A stretch of DNA of 64,000 bases. It comes from Immersiella caudata (Eukaryota > Ascomycota > Sordariomycetes > Sordariales > Lasiosphaeriaceae). Made by a program: the position numbers and the translations under genes. The stretch covers positions 5,642,001 to 5,706,000 of the forward strand of contig JAULSU010000004.1 of NCBI GenBank assembly GCA_030512335.1. The letters run 5' to 3'. How positions within the stretch are numbered: position 1 is the stretch's first letter; every line of letters starts with the position of its first letter. This document shows, piece after piece, positions 24,165-34,232 of the stretch. The notes under the pieces are model-generated. The model was not told where the DNA came from. It saw only the letters and a program-made list of their open reading frames with translations, and ran no database searches.

Positions 24165-25028
24165 TCAAGAAGCCCCCGCTCCCCTGACCTCAACGCTCCC
24201 ATCGGCCATACCAAAATACGCCGCCACGGGCTTCTGCGCCCCGCTGGCCACCTCCAGCCCGCTCTGCCCGTAGAACAACCCAATCTCTGCAACCCCCGGA
24301 AGCTTAATGAGCCGATCGGCCAGCGCATCCACCGTCCACACTCCACTGCTCTCGTTTTCCGCATGAAGACCCTTCTCGCTGTCCTTGGGCAGCAACAGCG
24401 GCGCAAAAGGCGCATCGATGATCCACATGCCGTTGTCCGTGACGATCGCCCCGGCCTTGCCAGGCAGCCCTGGACGGATTCGCGCCCCGTGAGAACCCAT
24501 CTGCTTGAGCGCGTCCAGCACCCGCGGCGCCGCCATAGGGAGGACCTCAATGGGGATGCCCTTCTTCCAGGCGGTGCCCAGGCGCGGGGAGAGCTTGCGG
24601 AAGTCAGCGACGCAGACAAACTTCTTGGCGGCGGCGGCGACTATCTTTTCTTGCCAGAGGCAGGCACCGCCGCCCTTGATGAGGTTGAGATCGTCGTCGA
24701 CCTCGTCGGCGCCGTCAAAGGCGACGTCTAGCTGGGTGCCGGAGGGGAGCTTGGAGATGTAGGCAAGGTTGAGGCCGGCGGCTTCGATGAGCTCTTCGGA
24801 CTGGGCGCCGGTGGGGTAGAAAGTCATGGACTTGGTTATGGCGGGGCCGAGGGCGGCGATGGCGTCGACGACGTAGACTACGGTGCTGCCGGAGCCGATG
24901 CCGATTTTGGTGTAGGAGGGGAGGAGGTGGTCTTTGACGGCCTGGAAGGCGGCGAGGCGCTTGGATTCTTCGACCAGGCGGGCCTGCTCCTGGGCGGGGA
25001 GGGCCGATTCCGAGGTGGACATGGCCAT
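24165..25028 (-). CDS. rki1: Ribose-5-phosphate isomerase A
   Basis: Single exon, 287 residues from ATG 25028 (MAMSTSES). It interconverts ribose-5-phosphate and ribulose-5-phosphate in the non-oxidative pentose phosphate pathway. Visible motifs: phosphate loop GIGSGSTV (about 43-50), MTFYPTGAQSEELI, catalytic DGADEVDDDLNLIKGGGA, QEKIVAAAAKKFV, and a C-terminal VDALADRLIKLPGV block. The family is about 230-300 residues, so this start gives a complete enzyme. The same frame is open upstream, with another ATG at 25265 that would add 79 residues rich in R, K, S and P, nearly free of acidic residues and containing SVRFFSSRL, like a mitochondrial presequence. Whether transcripts cover that ATG is unknown. 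Confidence 0.94.
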   Translation of the reverse strand: MAMSTSESALPAQEQARLVEESKRLAAFQAVKDHLLPSYTKIGIGSGSTVVYVVDAIAALGPAITKSMTFYPTGAQSEELIEAAGLNLAYISKLPSGTQLDVAFDGADEVDDDLNLIKGGGACLWQEKIVAAAAKKFVCVADFRKLSPRLGTAWKKGIPIEVLPMAAPRVLDALKQMGSHGARIRPGLPGKAGAIVTDNGMWIIDAPFAPLLLPKDSEKGLHAENESSGVWTVDALADRLIKLPGVAEIGLFYGQSGLEVASGAQKPVAAYFGMADGSVEVRGAGAS

Positions 25029-25265
25029 GGTGAGGGACTTGGGTGGTTGTGATGACGATGAGGATGTCCTCGGTGGAAAGCCCCCGCTCAGCGTCAGGCG
25101 GGATGAGAAAAAACGCACGCTGCTCGGCAAGGCCTGAGGAAGGTGGGGTCTGGGCTGCGCGAGTTTGACTGATTGTGTCCCGCTGCGATGAGGGCTCTTG
25201 AACCACCGAGATTTTGCAGTCGCTTCTTGTTGTAGAACTCGCCGGCTCGTGATCGCACTCCTCAT

Positions 25266-26492
25266 TACGAGTTGCGGTCGTGTCTTAGTAAGGGACCTGA
25301 AGAGAAGGGCCGAGATGTCAATTAGCGGTCCGCCGTTGTCGGGTCCCTGACGTCCAGGCGAAGTGGACCGTGCGGGGCGGGAGCGCGGCACCTGGCCTCA
25401 GTGTCCCTTGCAGGGGGGCCTCCTCACTGGCCAATCAGCGAGCTACAGAGCATGGACAAGGGTTGGTCTTCAATTACACCTTCGGTGCCACAGCTGAAGA
25501 ACGACATACGCCGAGATGCGCCCTAAGTGGTGAGCCCTTAACATTTTCACCATTCCCATCCACTAGAACTCAGGCCTTTGATACGGTGCTTTAACACCAA
25601 GGAAGGTAAGATTGTGGGTTGGTCAGGTTGAGTTCGTAATGCTAACAGGATTGGTCGAGATCGAGAACAGAAACTCCCTGTTCTCCCCAGAGGGATTGAA
25701 GGGCCTCTTCTACCTGTCTCAGCAGAGCCAACACCGCCGAAGCCAAGATTGCTTCAATGGGTATCTATATATATTTCCGATGTGTTCATGATTCATCCTC
25801 TGACTTTGACGTGTCGGTGGTCAGGCTTCGATCGAGCGCCCCTATCTGCTCCCTCACACTTTCCCAAATCGACTTTCGGGCCAGCAGTTGCCCTAAACTC
25901 AAGGCAAAACCACCTCAACGACTTTTTGGCCTTGCTAGGTAGCCAAGGCATCAGCTTCCAGGCTACCGAGAACTCTCACCGCTGAATTTCCGACCCTTCC
26001 CAGCACTATGCTGCAATTTGATCTGGCGGTGAGCAACAACGTCCAAGTCCCAAACCAACTCCGCAAAGGGAGTTCTCAGAGGATACATCTGAAGGACGCC
26101 TTGCGCCGCGCACCAGTGCCACGTCTGAGAAATATTGGTTTCAGGTTTCGGTGAGCCCTGCAGTGTGTCGGAGGCAAAATTCGGGGCAAGTGGTTGGACA
26201 CTCCGCCACCACAAAAGGCGGCCGAGACCAACCACCAAGCTGACCCCATGCACGATGGTCAAAGAGCGAGCCGACAAAGACTGCCAGCCGCTCCAGCATT
26301 CTGGGCGGCGTTCTAGAACGAATTTGATTTGCGACGTCTTGATGCAACATCGCCGAGCCGTCGGGGCGCGGTTGCCTTGCAAGCTGTTGAGCTAGAGACT
26401 CGGACACGATCAAAAGATAAAGACCAGCAGAAAGTCGACCAAAATGTCAGCACTTGCAGCGCCGATTGCTTTTCGCTGTAAGCCCAACAGTC
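25266..26492. other. Intergenic region
   Basis: Divergent promoter region between the isomerase (minus) and the membrane protein gene (plus). No supported gene. Confidence 0.4.
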
Positions 26493-28748
26493 ATGGTGTT
26501 CAAAATATCTCCGTTGTCGGCCGTTCTCCTCCTTGCCCTCCTAGCCTTCGGAACGTCTGTTTGTGGTGCTGCCAATACAGGTCAATTCGACAAATGCGAA
26601 GACGTGGTTCGATCTATTCTTAACGGCACTCTCGTTCTGCCGGGCCCGTTGGGCGAGATCGACAACATCACCATCTACGAGTTTGGCTACATGTACGAAG
26701 GGCATGTCATGTATCTCAAGCCGTCGTGTCCCCGTTCTGATTTGCTCACCCTCACCCTTGATGGTATGTATCCTGCTCACCCTGCCCAAGTCCACCAGTT
26801 ACCACGGCTCATGTTCTAACCGCCCCTTTCCAGGCTGTCGTGCCATCTGCGGCTCACAACCCCAGCTAGCTGAGCCCGCAGGAGCCTTGTCCTTGACAGC
26901 CACATGGGTCTTTCCTCTTGGAATCATCTTCAGTCTTCCCTATGAGGCTCATCGCGACCACAAAGTCTGGAATACACTCAAGGCTGTTTTCAACTGGCTC
27001 GGAGGGGCACCTGCGGCGCTTACAGCAATTCTCTGGAACGTAGGGCAGATCCGCCGCTGCCGACGACGGGCAGCGGGGCACGACGACGTCATCAGGGATG
27101 CCTTCTACGTCCTCAGTTGTTTCAACCAGTTCGACTTTAATTCGTCGCACAAGAAGGGCAAAAATCATAAAAAGGGGGTCGACAAAACGTTGTTCTTCAA
27201 AACGCTCATCTACGGGTTATTCCGCCCACGAGCCAGCTTGACCATGGAGACTAAGAAGCAACTGGTGACAAGGAGACCGGCAGACCTAGCGGACCATGAA
27301 CCCTTAGATATGATACTAACCCGAGACCTCCTGATTGAGTTAGCGTTCCAGCTACGAATGCTTCGGCGAAAAATGGTCATTCCTGTCTTGACTAGTCTCG
27401 CTGTGTTCTTGGTTGCCTACGTATTCTCGGTGGTTCTGGCTTTTGGAGACCTTGACAAGGGTATCGATGTTGTGTACATGTCGATTGGGTTGTTTGTCCT
27501 ATGGCTTCCCGTCCTGGTGGCTTTCGGGATCATTGATAGGAACCCAACTTCGTCAGAGAGAACGGCGTAAGTGAAGAGTACCATTGTTTCTGGTGGTTGA
27601 ACGCCTGCTAACAGCTGGGAATCGTAGTGAACTTCTCACGCGCTGGCTGCATAACGTCGCGGTTGTGAGGGAGTGGGCGATATCCCCGACGGCCGGGGAA
27701 CGAAACCAAGGCACAGCTGACGGGCTGCCCAATGAGGCTGAGATTCACGGTGAACCAGATCGTGATGAGGTCATGGGGGCTGGTGGACCTCATGATGCTG
27801 GGAACAGCATAGGCCTCGCCAATCTGTCGGCGGTCACAACGCGGGATCCTGGGTTGGACCCTCCGTACACGTCGCTGGGGCGCTTGTCCGGTCAGTGGTG
27901 GCATGGAGAAAATGAAGAAAGACCGGAATCCTTTTACGTCGGCCAATTCGTCGGCCAAGGGCGTACAATGCACTATTGTGCCCTTGTTGACGCCGTCATG
28001 ACTGCGACGCGGGAAACAGAAAGATTTAAGAACCACATTGATGAGTATGACGCCCGTGGTGCGGAAGCTGCGGCGATCTTTGCCGGGCCAAAGTCGCGCT
28101 CATGGTACAAATACGCATTTTCGGGGCTCTTGATCGTGTGGGTCGAGATCATGATGGCTACCGGGTTCGCCTTCATGACACCCACTGTTGGTCCCGGATG
28201 CTGGTCGGGCAGCTGCTTTCTGTATGGTGCTCTCAGTACCATCTCGTGGGGCATCCAGTTTTGGAAGAGGCCACCGGCTTGGCTGAAGGGGCTTGCGTAT
28301 TTTGCCAACGGATTGGCGTTTCTATGGCTCATCGCCGTCATTGCGATGCAGGTAAGACCGTGACCCAAGGCCCAGAGTCACATCATCGCAGGCTGACAGA
28401 TACCCCCATCTACAGCTGTCAGGGGCCTTCTTCAACTGTTACTGCCTGTCTAGTCCTATCGCCTCGGCACTTGGCTGGGGCAGGTACATGAGCTTCGGGA
28501 ACGCTAGCGAGTTCCGGGATAAGTTCGACCTGCTCAGCTGGTGGATCGGTTTCGCAACAATCGGGGGTTTGGTGCCCATCATCGCTTGCACGGTAGCCTT
28601 CCACTGGTGGCGTAAAGGTCAACACATGTGGAGGGCCAACCAGAGAGGAGGTGTACATGCCGATGAAAACATCACTATCCGTGGGCGGCCGGTGCGTGCC
28701 GACATGACCTGGCTGACGAGAGGGCCTTTGAACAGCGAGCGGGTCTAA
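26493..28748 (+). CDS. Unknown multi-pass membrane protein with signal peptide
   Basis: Four exons, join(26493..26763, 26834..27566, 27628..28351, 28416..28748), 686 residues; all introns are GT-AG with CTAAC-like branch sites. I do not recognise the family. The N-terminus (LSAVLLLALLAFGTSVCGA) looks like a signal peptide, followed by a lumenal or external domain of about 100 residues with cysteines and NGT/NIT glycosylation sites, then about eight hydrophobic segments: a group near 130-180, two near 290-350, and a second group between about 500 and 640. A hydrophilic loop (about 360-480) separates them. The layout resembles fungal plasma-membrane proteins of unknown function. Upstream reading starts only with TTG, so ATG 26493 is used. 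It converges on the tyrosinase gene with about 100 bp between stops. Confidence 0.75.
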
Positions 28749-28851
28749 CAGTCAGGTCACTCTGGCAGTCATCTTTTGTTGCAGGGGCATTCATTATCGT
28801 ATTAAATTATACTTCTATGGTACCAGTTCCCTTGATTCTCTCCGGCATCCC

Positions 28852-29976
28852 TTACACATCATAGCGATAGCAGAGGGACCCCCGGATATTCGTGACCTCG
28901 CCGACGGTGCGGTCTGCAGTCAGCCCCATCATCTGCAGGACGTGGTTGAGCGTGGTGACGTTGCCCGGGTCACCCATCATGATGGGCTCGGGCACTTCAG
29001 CGGGGCGCGTCGTGTTGATGACTGGCGGGCCACCAGGCGGCGTGAGCGGGAATCCGGGCGGCGGCGGGATATCACCGGGGATTAGCGGACCGGGGAACTC
29101 GGTGGCGAAATCGCCCTTGTTCTTGCCGCCCATGGCGTTCAGGCGGGTTGCTGGGTCCGCTGCCTGCCATTGGGCCCAGAGCTGGTCGAGCCAGGCGTGG
29201 TGAAGGAAGAAGAGCGGGTCGCCGGGCGAGGAGATGGGGTTGCTCATCTGGCTGCCGACGCCACCGTGGCCGGCGGTGTGGGGAGATGCCTCGATGCACG
29301 GCCAGAAGTCGAGCCAGTTAGTCATGGCCAGGCAGCGGTTGCGGTACTGGGCGTGGGCGGCCCAAGAGACGTAGTCCTGGATGGTGCGGTCGATGCAGTG
29401 GTCGTTGATGGCGTACGACGGTCCGAGCGAGTTGGTGTAGTTGGCAAAGGGGCCATCGGCGATGCACCGGCTGGCACCGACGCCGTTACCGCCGAAGCCA
29501 AAGACGGGGTCGAGGATGGCGCTGGTGGTGAAGGATCCGGCGTCGAGCGTCTCGTCCCAGTACGGCTGGCCGCCCTTGTATCCGCACTCGCGCTCGAGCG
29601 CCTGTTCGTGCGCCCACACGAAGAGACGGTGGTAGGGGAGGAATTGGCCGGCGAAGTGCACAATCTCGGCCATGGAGATGTGGGTGGATTGGAAGTCGTC
29701 GAAGAGGGTGCGGGCGCCGCGGAGACCGTTGGAGGGCTTGCTCATGAGGCAGAGCTCCGCGTCGAGGTAGGCCGTCTTTTGGGCGTTGGTGAGGCTGTGC
29801 CAGGACTTGCGGAGGCGGTCCTTTTTGGGGTGGCAGGCCGGAGGGGGAGGGGGCGCGGGACGAGGGCCGCCGCGTCCGGGACGGTGGCGCTCGATGCCGG
29901 CTTCTTGCGAAGCAGGCACGGCGACGGCAGAGCCGGTCGCGAGGAGCGCCAAGAGGAAGTTCTTGAAGGGAGCCAT
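28852..29976 (-). CDS. Secreted tyrosinase (dicopper oxidase)
   Basis: Single exon, 374 residues, with an N-terminal signal peptide (FLLALLATGSAVAVPA). Tyrosinases hydroxylate monophenols and oxidise diphenols with a type-3 dicopper centre. The CuA ligands appear as H99, H107 and H116 (THISMAEIVHFAGQFLPYHR), and CuB as H233, H237 and H260 (HTAGHGG, DPLFFLHHAWLDQLW). A Pro-rich stretch follows the signal peptide (APPPPPA) and two more lie near the C-terminus. At this length it is a short secreted type without the long C-terminal lid of melanin tyrosinases, more like the oxidases found in fungal RiPP and secondary-metabolite clusters (UstQ-like). That link is inference; a general phenol oxidase role is equally possible. 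All copper ligands are intact. Confidence 0.92.
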   Translation of the reverse strand: MAPFKNFLLALLATGSAVAVPASQEAGIERHRPGRGGPRPAPPPPPACHPKKDRLRKSWHSLTNAQKTAYLDAELCLMSKPSNGLRGARTLFDDFQSTHISMAEIVHFAGQFLPYHRLFVWAHEQALERECGYKGGQPYWDETLDAGSFTTSAILDPVFGFGGNGVGASRCIADGPFANYTNSLGPSYAINDHCIDRTIQDYVSWAAHAQYRNRCLAMTNWLDFWPCIEASPHTAGHGGVGSQMSNPISSPGDPLFFLHHAWLDQLWAQWQAADPATRLNAMGGKNKGDFATEFPGPLIPGDIPPPPGFPLTPPGGPPVINTTRPAEVPEPIMMGDPGNVTTLNHVLQMMGLTADRTVGEVTNIRGSLCYRYDV

Positions 29977-30860
29977 GGTGGGAATGTGTTTGTTGTGGTC
30001 GGCACGTCCTGCAAAAGGAGAAGTCTCGTCACTCGGCTGCGAGGATTGCTCAGGTTATATACCTAAGATCAGGCTACCCATCCCGCTTCTTCGTCCCATA
30101 AATTCTCGTGTTCGCGGCCGTTTGCAGCGTCAAAATGTTGAGGTAACCATCCAAAGGATTTCATTAGTTCCATGAGCACGGGTCGCTCATTCCCCTGCCA
30201 AGAAGCCGTCGTTTTGCAGAACCAGAGACTGACAGGTTGGCAGCGCTATTGTTGGCAGCACACAGGGCTGTTTTGCAGGGGCATAGGCTGTGGAAGGCAT
30301 GGAACGCGTGGGTCGTCAGGCCACCGCACAAGTTGTTTCCTGGAAGGCTTGTAATTTTCGTGCTAAGGAGGGTTACACCGGCTCACTGTCGGTTCGTCTT
30401 GACCAAGGCCTAATCTCGCGCGTACAAGTCGCGGGGGTTGTGCAGCTTCGCTTGTGCTTGGGGGTTCCACGTGGATACCATGCTGTTGTGTGGTGATTGC
30501 ACACTAGGGACGAAACTTGTCAGTGCTATGGGTAGGGCTATAGGCTGTGGCCGTGGCATCCCGCTCCCCGAGTGGAGCAACCAGCAGTCCATTTTTGTTT
30601 CTTTGCCCCTCTCTTGGTTGGAGGTCTAGAGATGATGGTTTTCGGGACTAGTTGCACAGTGTTGACGTCGGATCACATTGCAGGAGAAGCACCTGACGGT
30701 GGCAAGTTTGGGAATGTCTTGGATTGCAGTGCCGACGCACCAAAGGCGATGAAAGGTTGGGGCTCTCGGCTGAAGACGGCAAATAGGTGAGTAACTCTTT
30801 TTGCTGGCTTGGGTTTCTGGTTTCTGGAAATACTTGCCCCTATTCCGGTTCCAGACAGCA
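29977..30860. other. Intergenic region
   Basis: Tyrosinase promoter and F-box gene 3' region. Only short incoherent reading frames; no feature supported. Confidence 0.4.
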
Positions 30861-32003
30861 TCAACTGACAAAAGTACCCTCGATCGCCTCCCCAAATTTG
30901 ACCACATCTACTCGATTCCACTCCGCGCGCACTTGGCCCGCCGCGTGCGTGGCCGCGCGTAAGACCGACGGCTCTGCCTCTCCCGCGATGGAGAGAATTG
31001 GTGGTGAAGGGTGGTCCCATAAGGCGACCAGCTTCTCCCACGCAGATCCTGATGTGGAATGGCAGCTCCCTAGCTTTTGCCATTTGGTGATCTGCATCGT
31101 GAACCGCCCTCTTCTCTGCTTGATGTGAATTTGGTAATCGGTGCAGCAGACGGGGCAGGAGCGGACGGGACCGGCGATAGGACGGAAGATGGCGCCGGTG
31201 TTGGGGTCGCGGATGAGCTCGGGGATGGAGTAGTATCCTGGGTCTTTGGTAGTGGAGGAGGATATCACCTTGGAATGTGTCAAGAGATGCGGGCATATGA
31301 GAAGACGCGGAAATGCCTCGATGTAGTTCCGAGGCGCCTCCTTGTCGAGGGGGCCCGTGTCCAGGGGCTGGAAGGTGTCGGTCCCATGGAGGTACAAGTT
31401 GTCGTTGATGACCTGCCCGCTCCAGAACTGCGCCCTGCTCACGCCGGTTGCTTCGCAGGTTGTCAGTCGAGAGCCCCCCAAGGTGCTCAGCGGCGGGCCG
31501 TGGAGCGATCCGAGGACGTGGCGGTTCATGGCCAGGCGGATATCACGCGGGCGGAGCTCCCAGAGGAAGTCGGGGACGAAGAGGCCTCCTGAGATGGCGT
31601 TCCTACGCCGCGGAGAGATGCATCGCCCCCGGGATATGACAGACGTGTGGAATCGGCGGTTACGGCCGGTCGTTATGTGGCGCCACGTGTGGAGGTACCA
31701 GCAGTGGTGGCAGAGGTAGAGATGCGGGACGTCGCGCTCGAGCAAGTAGAGCATGTTGAGCCGTTCTGTTGGGGAAAGTTGGGTGGCTCGGTAATAGTTG
31801 AAGTGTTTAGCGTAGAAGTAGCGGCATGTTAGGGCAAAGGCGAGGGCAGATTCTGGCGGGAGGTGAGTGAGGATTTGATCGATGATTTCGGTGGGAAGCC
31901 CGACGCTGAGTTTTGGGTCCGTGGACGGTATGAGGCGTTGTTGAAAACGGGGGGTAATTGTGGTGTGAGAGGGTTTGGTCCCCATGGTTTTGGAGGTTGG
32001 CAT
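30861..32003 (-). CDS. F-box domain protein
   Basis: Single exon, 380 residues from the first in-frame ATG (MPTSKTMGTK); a second ATG six codons later is possible, and sequence upstream of 32003 is open but begins only with TTG. An F-box lies at about 33-70 (LPTEIIDQILTHLPPESALAFALTCRYFY), which in known proteins binds Skp1 in SCF ubiquitin ligases. The remainder has no recognised repeat; it contains HHCWYLHTWRHI and, near the C-terminus, SCPVCCTDYQIHI. The latter resembles SCRLCFTDYAFNI in the divergent neighbour at 32227, suggesting that the two genes descend from one family. Many fungal genes of this type are lineage-specific and fast evolving. The substrate is unknown. Confidence 0.82.
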   Translation of the reverse strand: MPTSKTMGTKPSHTTITPRFQQRLIPSTDPKLSVGLPTEIIDQILTHLPPESALAFALTCRYFYAKHFNYYRATQLSPTERLNMLYLLERDVPHLYLCHHCWYLHTWRHITTGRNRRFHTSVISRGRCISPRRRNAISGGLFVPDFLWELRPRDIRLAMNRHVLGSLHGPPLSTLGGSRLTTCEATGVSRAQFWSGQVINDNLYLHGTDTFQPLDTGPLDKEAPRNYIEAFPRLLICPHLLTHSKVISSSTTKDPGYYSIPELIRDPNTGAIFRPIAGPVRSCPVCCTDYQIHIKQRRGRFTMQITKWQKLGSCHSTSGSAWEKLVALWDHPSPPILSIAGEAEPSVLRAATHAAGQVRAEWNRVDVVKFGEAIEGTFVS

Positions 32004-32226
32004 CGGGTAACGGAGATGAACGAGATGGGGTGTGGGGAGACGGTTGCAAGAAGGAAGGTGCGAGGCAAAAGCTATGAGGTAGGGCGTCAGACTTTTGTGC
32101 AGGCTTCTACCGACAAGCTTGTGACAAGGCAACTCGGATGTGGAACTTTATTCCCGTGCCAATAAATATCCACGCCGTCATCGCCCTTCGTTCTTCTTCT
32201 TCCACTTCCACACTGACATCTCAGCA

Positions 32227-33196
32227 ATGGAATTTCTGAGGCGGGGAAAGCGCGTCATCGACAACGCTCGCAAACGGTCAACCGCAGAAACGGACGGGCC
32301 GTCCATGGCCGAACCGTCGCCAACCGCTCCGGCCAACGTACTCTCAACGCCTTTTGATGCTTCGGGTTCTCTGTCTGCAGAAGATGGATCCGTGGGGAAG
32401 CTCGCAGGCGATGCGCTGCCGGGATACTCCACACTCGACCCCGCCAAAGCGCCGCAGGAGAAGTCATCCGAGTCCGACCTGGAGGAACCTGAGATCATCT
32501 CTTGCCCGCTGGTCTTCTAAGTGAGCTCTGGCCCCTGCAGTGTCTATCGACTCCCGGACCCCAAGCTCGTTCGAGAGCTGTGGAAACGAAAGGGGCAGAA
32601 CTGCGAGGGTCTGATGGGGCACATGGCCCTCGATGTCAAGCGGCCCTTCTACGCCGCATCGGAATATGGCTGGTCATATACCTTCTTTCAGCTTGATCGC
32701 AGCTACAGGTGGGGTTTAATGAAGCAGGAGGACGTGCTTATTCCCCTTTCTCCCCGCCGCGGGTCTCCTAGCACACCGAACGTTACAGCCCTGGCGGGCG
32801 CTCTATGGAATTTGCCATACCATGACGCATACCGACCGCATCTGCAGGCACCTGACGTGGGCTCAAGAGTATCACTACCTCGTTCCCCAGATAGACAAGT
32901 TCGCGCCAAGTCAGTACCGCGCTCCCCAGCCCTGGAGGCAAGCCTTGCTTTACACCCTTCCCGTTGAAGAGGTGATCGACGAGACAAAGCCGCTTCCCGA
33001 TGATGCCGCCTACTTGGACGATCATTTGCGGTGCGCTCTGCTGCACCCGGTTGGATGTCGTTGCATGGCGAGCGTGTATTGGGTCGCTGTTAAGAGCTGC
33101 CGTCTTTGCTTCACAGACTACGCCTTCAACATCGTTTCCGTGCAAGGAGGAAATTGGTGGTCGAATGTTTGTGTTTACGAGCTGGAAAAACCTTGA
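32227..33196 (+). CDS. Paralogue-like partner of the F-box gene, integrity uncertain
   Basis: The frame from ATG 32227 runs 97 codons to a TAA at 32518, yet the same frame continues with protein-like sequence (VYRLPDPKLVRELWKRK). Two readings are possible. With a weak donor at 32463 (GTCATC) and acceptor at 32540 (CCTGCAG, with TTCTAAG as a plausible branch site) plus a second intron 32709..32847 (GTGGGG..CTGCAG), the model join(32227..32462, 32541..32708, 32848..33196) encodes 250 residues in frame. Otherwise the TAA is a true nonsense mutation and the locus is a pseudogene. The C-terminus (KSCRLCFTDYAFNI) matches the module at the end of the divergent F-box protein, but no F-box is seen. 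About 220 bp separate the two starts. Confidence 0.45.
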
Positions 33197-33846
33197 TAGA
33201 GGGTGCCCGCGGTCCTACTACTGAGACACGCGCAGAGATGCAAGCAACGCCTTCCGCCGGGATAGATGCCCAGGAGACCATTTATCGGGGCTACGGGATG
33301 GGTAAAGTTAGACACACGACAACGTCCGTTTACTTCTACCAGCCCGATATACCCCAACCAGGAGGCAGCACAAGCAGAAAAGCGACTTCCATGTCAGCGT
33401 AACCCTCAAAGCAAATAACGCGGCCGTAATGACAAGTCTCCGGGTTAAGATTTTGACCCCAGTGTCATGCAACAACCTGGAAGTTGGGCTTGCCCGCTTG
33501 TGCAACACGACCACTCGGACTCGTGCGTAACGCAGGATAATTGGTTCCCCAATGCGGATAAAGGATTGGTATAAACTCTGGTTGCGCCACAGAACCCGCC
33601 AATCACGGTGAACAGTTCCGCTCTTTCGTTTCATGCGGGCATCTTCCGCTATTGGCCTTTGCCCTTTTGGGAAGCTCTCAGCCGTGTATTTCAGTTCTGA
33701 AATTCGGTAGCCTCAAGGCTGAGCGGTTTTAGCGCTAACACCAAACTACAGGGTCAGGATATTGTCGGGGTAGATTCAATACTGAGGATGCATTCTTCAG
33801 TCGAAAGGGAGGTCTTCGCGAGTCTTCCGAGTAGCGGTCGTCCGAG
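33197..33846. other. Intergenic region
   Basis: No supported gene or repeat. Confidence 0.4.
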
Positions 33847-33854
33847 TATATAAA
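33847..33854 (+). promoter_or_regulatory. TATA box of the secreted-protein pseudogene
   Basis: TATATAAA about 100 bp upstream of the degraded start. The same arrangement, TATA box then CA-rich leader then small secreted peptide, occurs at 58281. Confidence 0.6.
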
Positions 33855-33947
33855 GGCCGCTCTGCGCTTGACCTTGACACTCAGCTCTTCCCTCAGGTTC
33901 TCACCAAAGACCAGTCGCAAATCCAAACATCTCAGCATCGAGCAACC

Positions 33948-34232
33948 ATCCACCTCTCTGCGCTTCTCCTCCCCTTCACCCTGCTTTTCACAGGTCTTGC
34001 CTCATCCCTGGCGACACCTCTCCCAGTTCCCACCAATCTCAGCGTAACCGAACTCCAAGAGCTGGCCGCCCGCCAAATCATCTTCTAGACCAAATGGATC
34101 CCAGGACTCACCAACGGCTAGATTCCTACCCCCGACCGGCGCATGCCGCTTACCTTTACTGAGTGTTGGGATGAGAACACGACCCCACAGAGGGTTAGGC
34201 TTTGCGCCACGGCTATGATTATGGTCATGTAG
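33948..34232 (+). pseudogene. Small secreted-protein pseudogene
   Basis: A signal-peptide-like segment (HLSALLLPFTLLFTGLASS) is followed by TPLPVPTNLSVTELQELAARQ, a propeptide-like end resembling the LEARQ motif of the intact peptide at 58417. The start codon position reads ATC instead of ATG, and the frame is closed by TAG at 34086, 34119 and 34230; protein-like sequence with two Cys residues continues between them. All three stops are TAG and could each derive from CAG by C-to-T change, which would fit RIP or spontaneous deamination; the ATC start would need a different change. No other frame gives an intact product. Confidence 0.55.

Noticed and set aside
29170..30066. 298-codon frame antisense to tyrosinase
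   Set aside because: V/G/E-rich mirror of the tyrosinase coding sequence; all copper ligands are on the other strand.
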